Assembly: GCA_005281725.1 (NCBI GenBank)
Contig: SSBO01000012.1
Span: 92,032-156,031 of the forward strand
From: Wuchereria bancrofti
Taxonomy: Eukaryota > Nematoda > Chromadorea > Rhabditida > Onchocercidae
Length of the DNA: 64,000 nt
Direction of reading: 5' to 3'
Shown here: piece by piece, positions 63,946 through 64,000 of the stretch
Layout of the letters: each line of letters starts with the position of its first letter
How positions within the stretch are numbered: position 1 is the stretch's first letter
The notes under the pieces: model-generated
The model's database searches: none
What the model saw: only the letters and a program-made list of their open reading frames with translations
What the model was told of the DNA's origin: nothing
Translations under genes and position numbers: made by a program

Positions 63946-64000
63946 GAAAAATTTAAATAAACATTATTTTCATATCGTATTTTTTTTTTCATACATTCTT

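Larger units (their letters stand above)
60435..64000. other. AT-rich, microsatellite-rich region upstream of the receptor
   Basis: No supportable gene. It holds an 18-bp inverted repeat at 61715-61753, (GT)n at about 62694-62748, (ATC)n arrays at about 62750-63010, (AC)n then (TA)n at about 63378-63484, and (GA)n purine tracts at about 63680-63730 and 63875-63940. Frames of 146-161 codons here are encoded by these repeats (His/Ser/Thr or Tyr/Cys/Val runs). Confidence 0.55.

Noticed and set aside
1..64000. Search by eye for tRNA, rRNA, CRISPR arrays, transposase genes and long terminal repeats
   Set aside because: No B-box-bearing tRNA fold, rRNA words, regularly spaced repeat-spacer arrays, transposase or reverse-transcriptase motifs were recognised. 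The tandem repeats found have no unique spacers and sit in introns or spacers. A covariance-model and repeat-library search would be needed to exclude small or decayed examples.

Overview
This window looks like a piece of a nematode nuclear genome, most likely a spirurid or filarial (clade III) roundworm. That assignment is an inference. It rests on very high A+T content, many short exons split by AT-rich introns with TTTCAG-type acceptors, gene order and families typical of worms, a nematode-type divergent-loop cyclophilin, and abundant (TATG)n, (GT)n and (ATT)n microsatellites. No prokaryotic, viral or CRISPR-like system is visible.

Five protein-coding genes can be reconstructed. Each one's reading frame stays open across every splice junction I propose. 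(1) 7893-10120 (+): an A20/AN1 zinc-finger protein of the ZFAND5/6 type, 4 exons, 222 aa. (2) 13093-27393 (-): an IQGAP-family scaffold, 23 exons, about 1210 aa, with a CH domain, IQGAP repeats, one IQ motif, a GAP-related domain and a shortened C-terminus. (3) 32357-38870 (+): mitochondrial FAD-dependent glycerol-3-phosphate dehydrogenase, 15 exons, 728 aa. (4) 43941-59654 (-): a type I membrane receptor with four Ig and five FN3 domains in the DCC/neogenin/protogenin superfamily, 30 exons, about 1524 aa. (5) 53117-53791 (+): an intronless divergent-loop cyclophilin lying inside one intron of the receptor, on the opposite strand.

Layout: 1-7.8 kb is gene-poor and rich in microsatellites and pyrimidine tracts. 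The zinc-finger gene and IQGAP converge on a 3 kb spacer. IQGAP and the dehydrogenase diverge from a 5 kb AT-rich spacer. The dehydrogenase and the receptor converge on a 5 kb spacer. The last 4 kb, upstream of the receptor, are low-complexity.

The genes do not form a pathway. Their roles are ubiquitin/stress signalling, actin-cytoskeleton scaffolding, the glycerophosphate shuttle, cell-surface recognition and prolyl isomerisation. The points most worth a second look are the eroded GAP-related core and missing C-terminus of IQGAP, a 30-bp minisatellite in an IQGAP intron that reads as a 10-residue peptide repeat, the nested retrogene-like cyclophilin, the receptor's unusual tail and Cys-rich insert, and a perfect palindrome just upstream of the dehydrogenase start codon.
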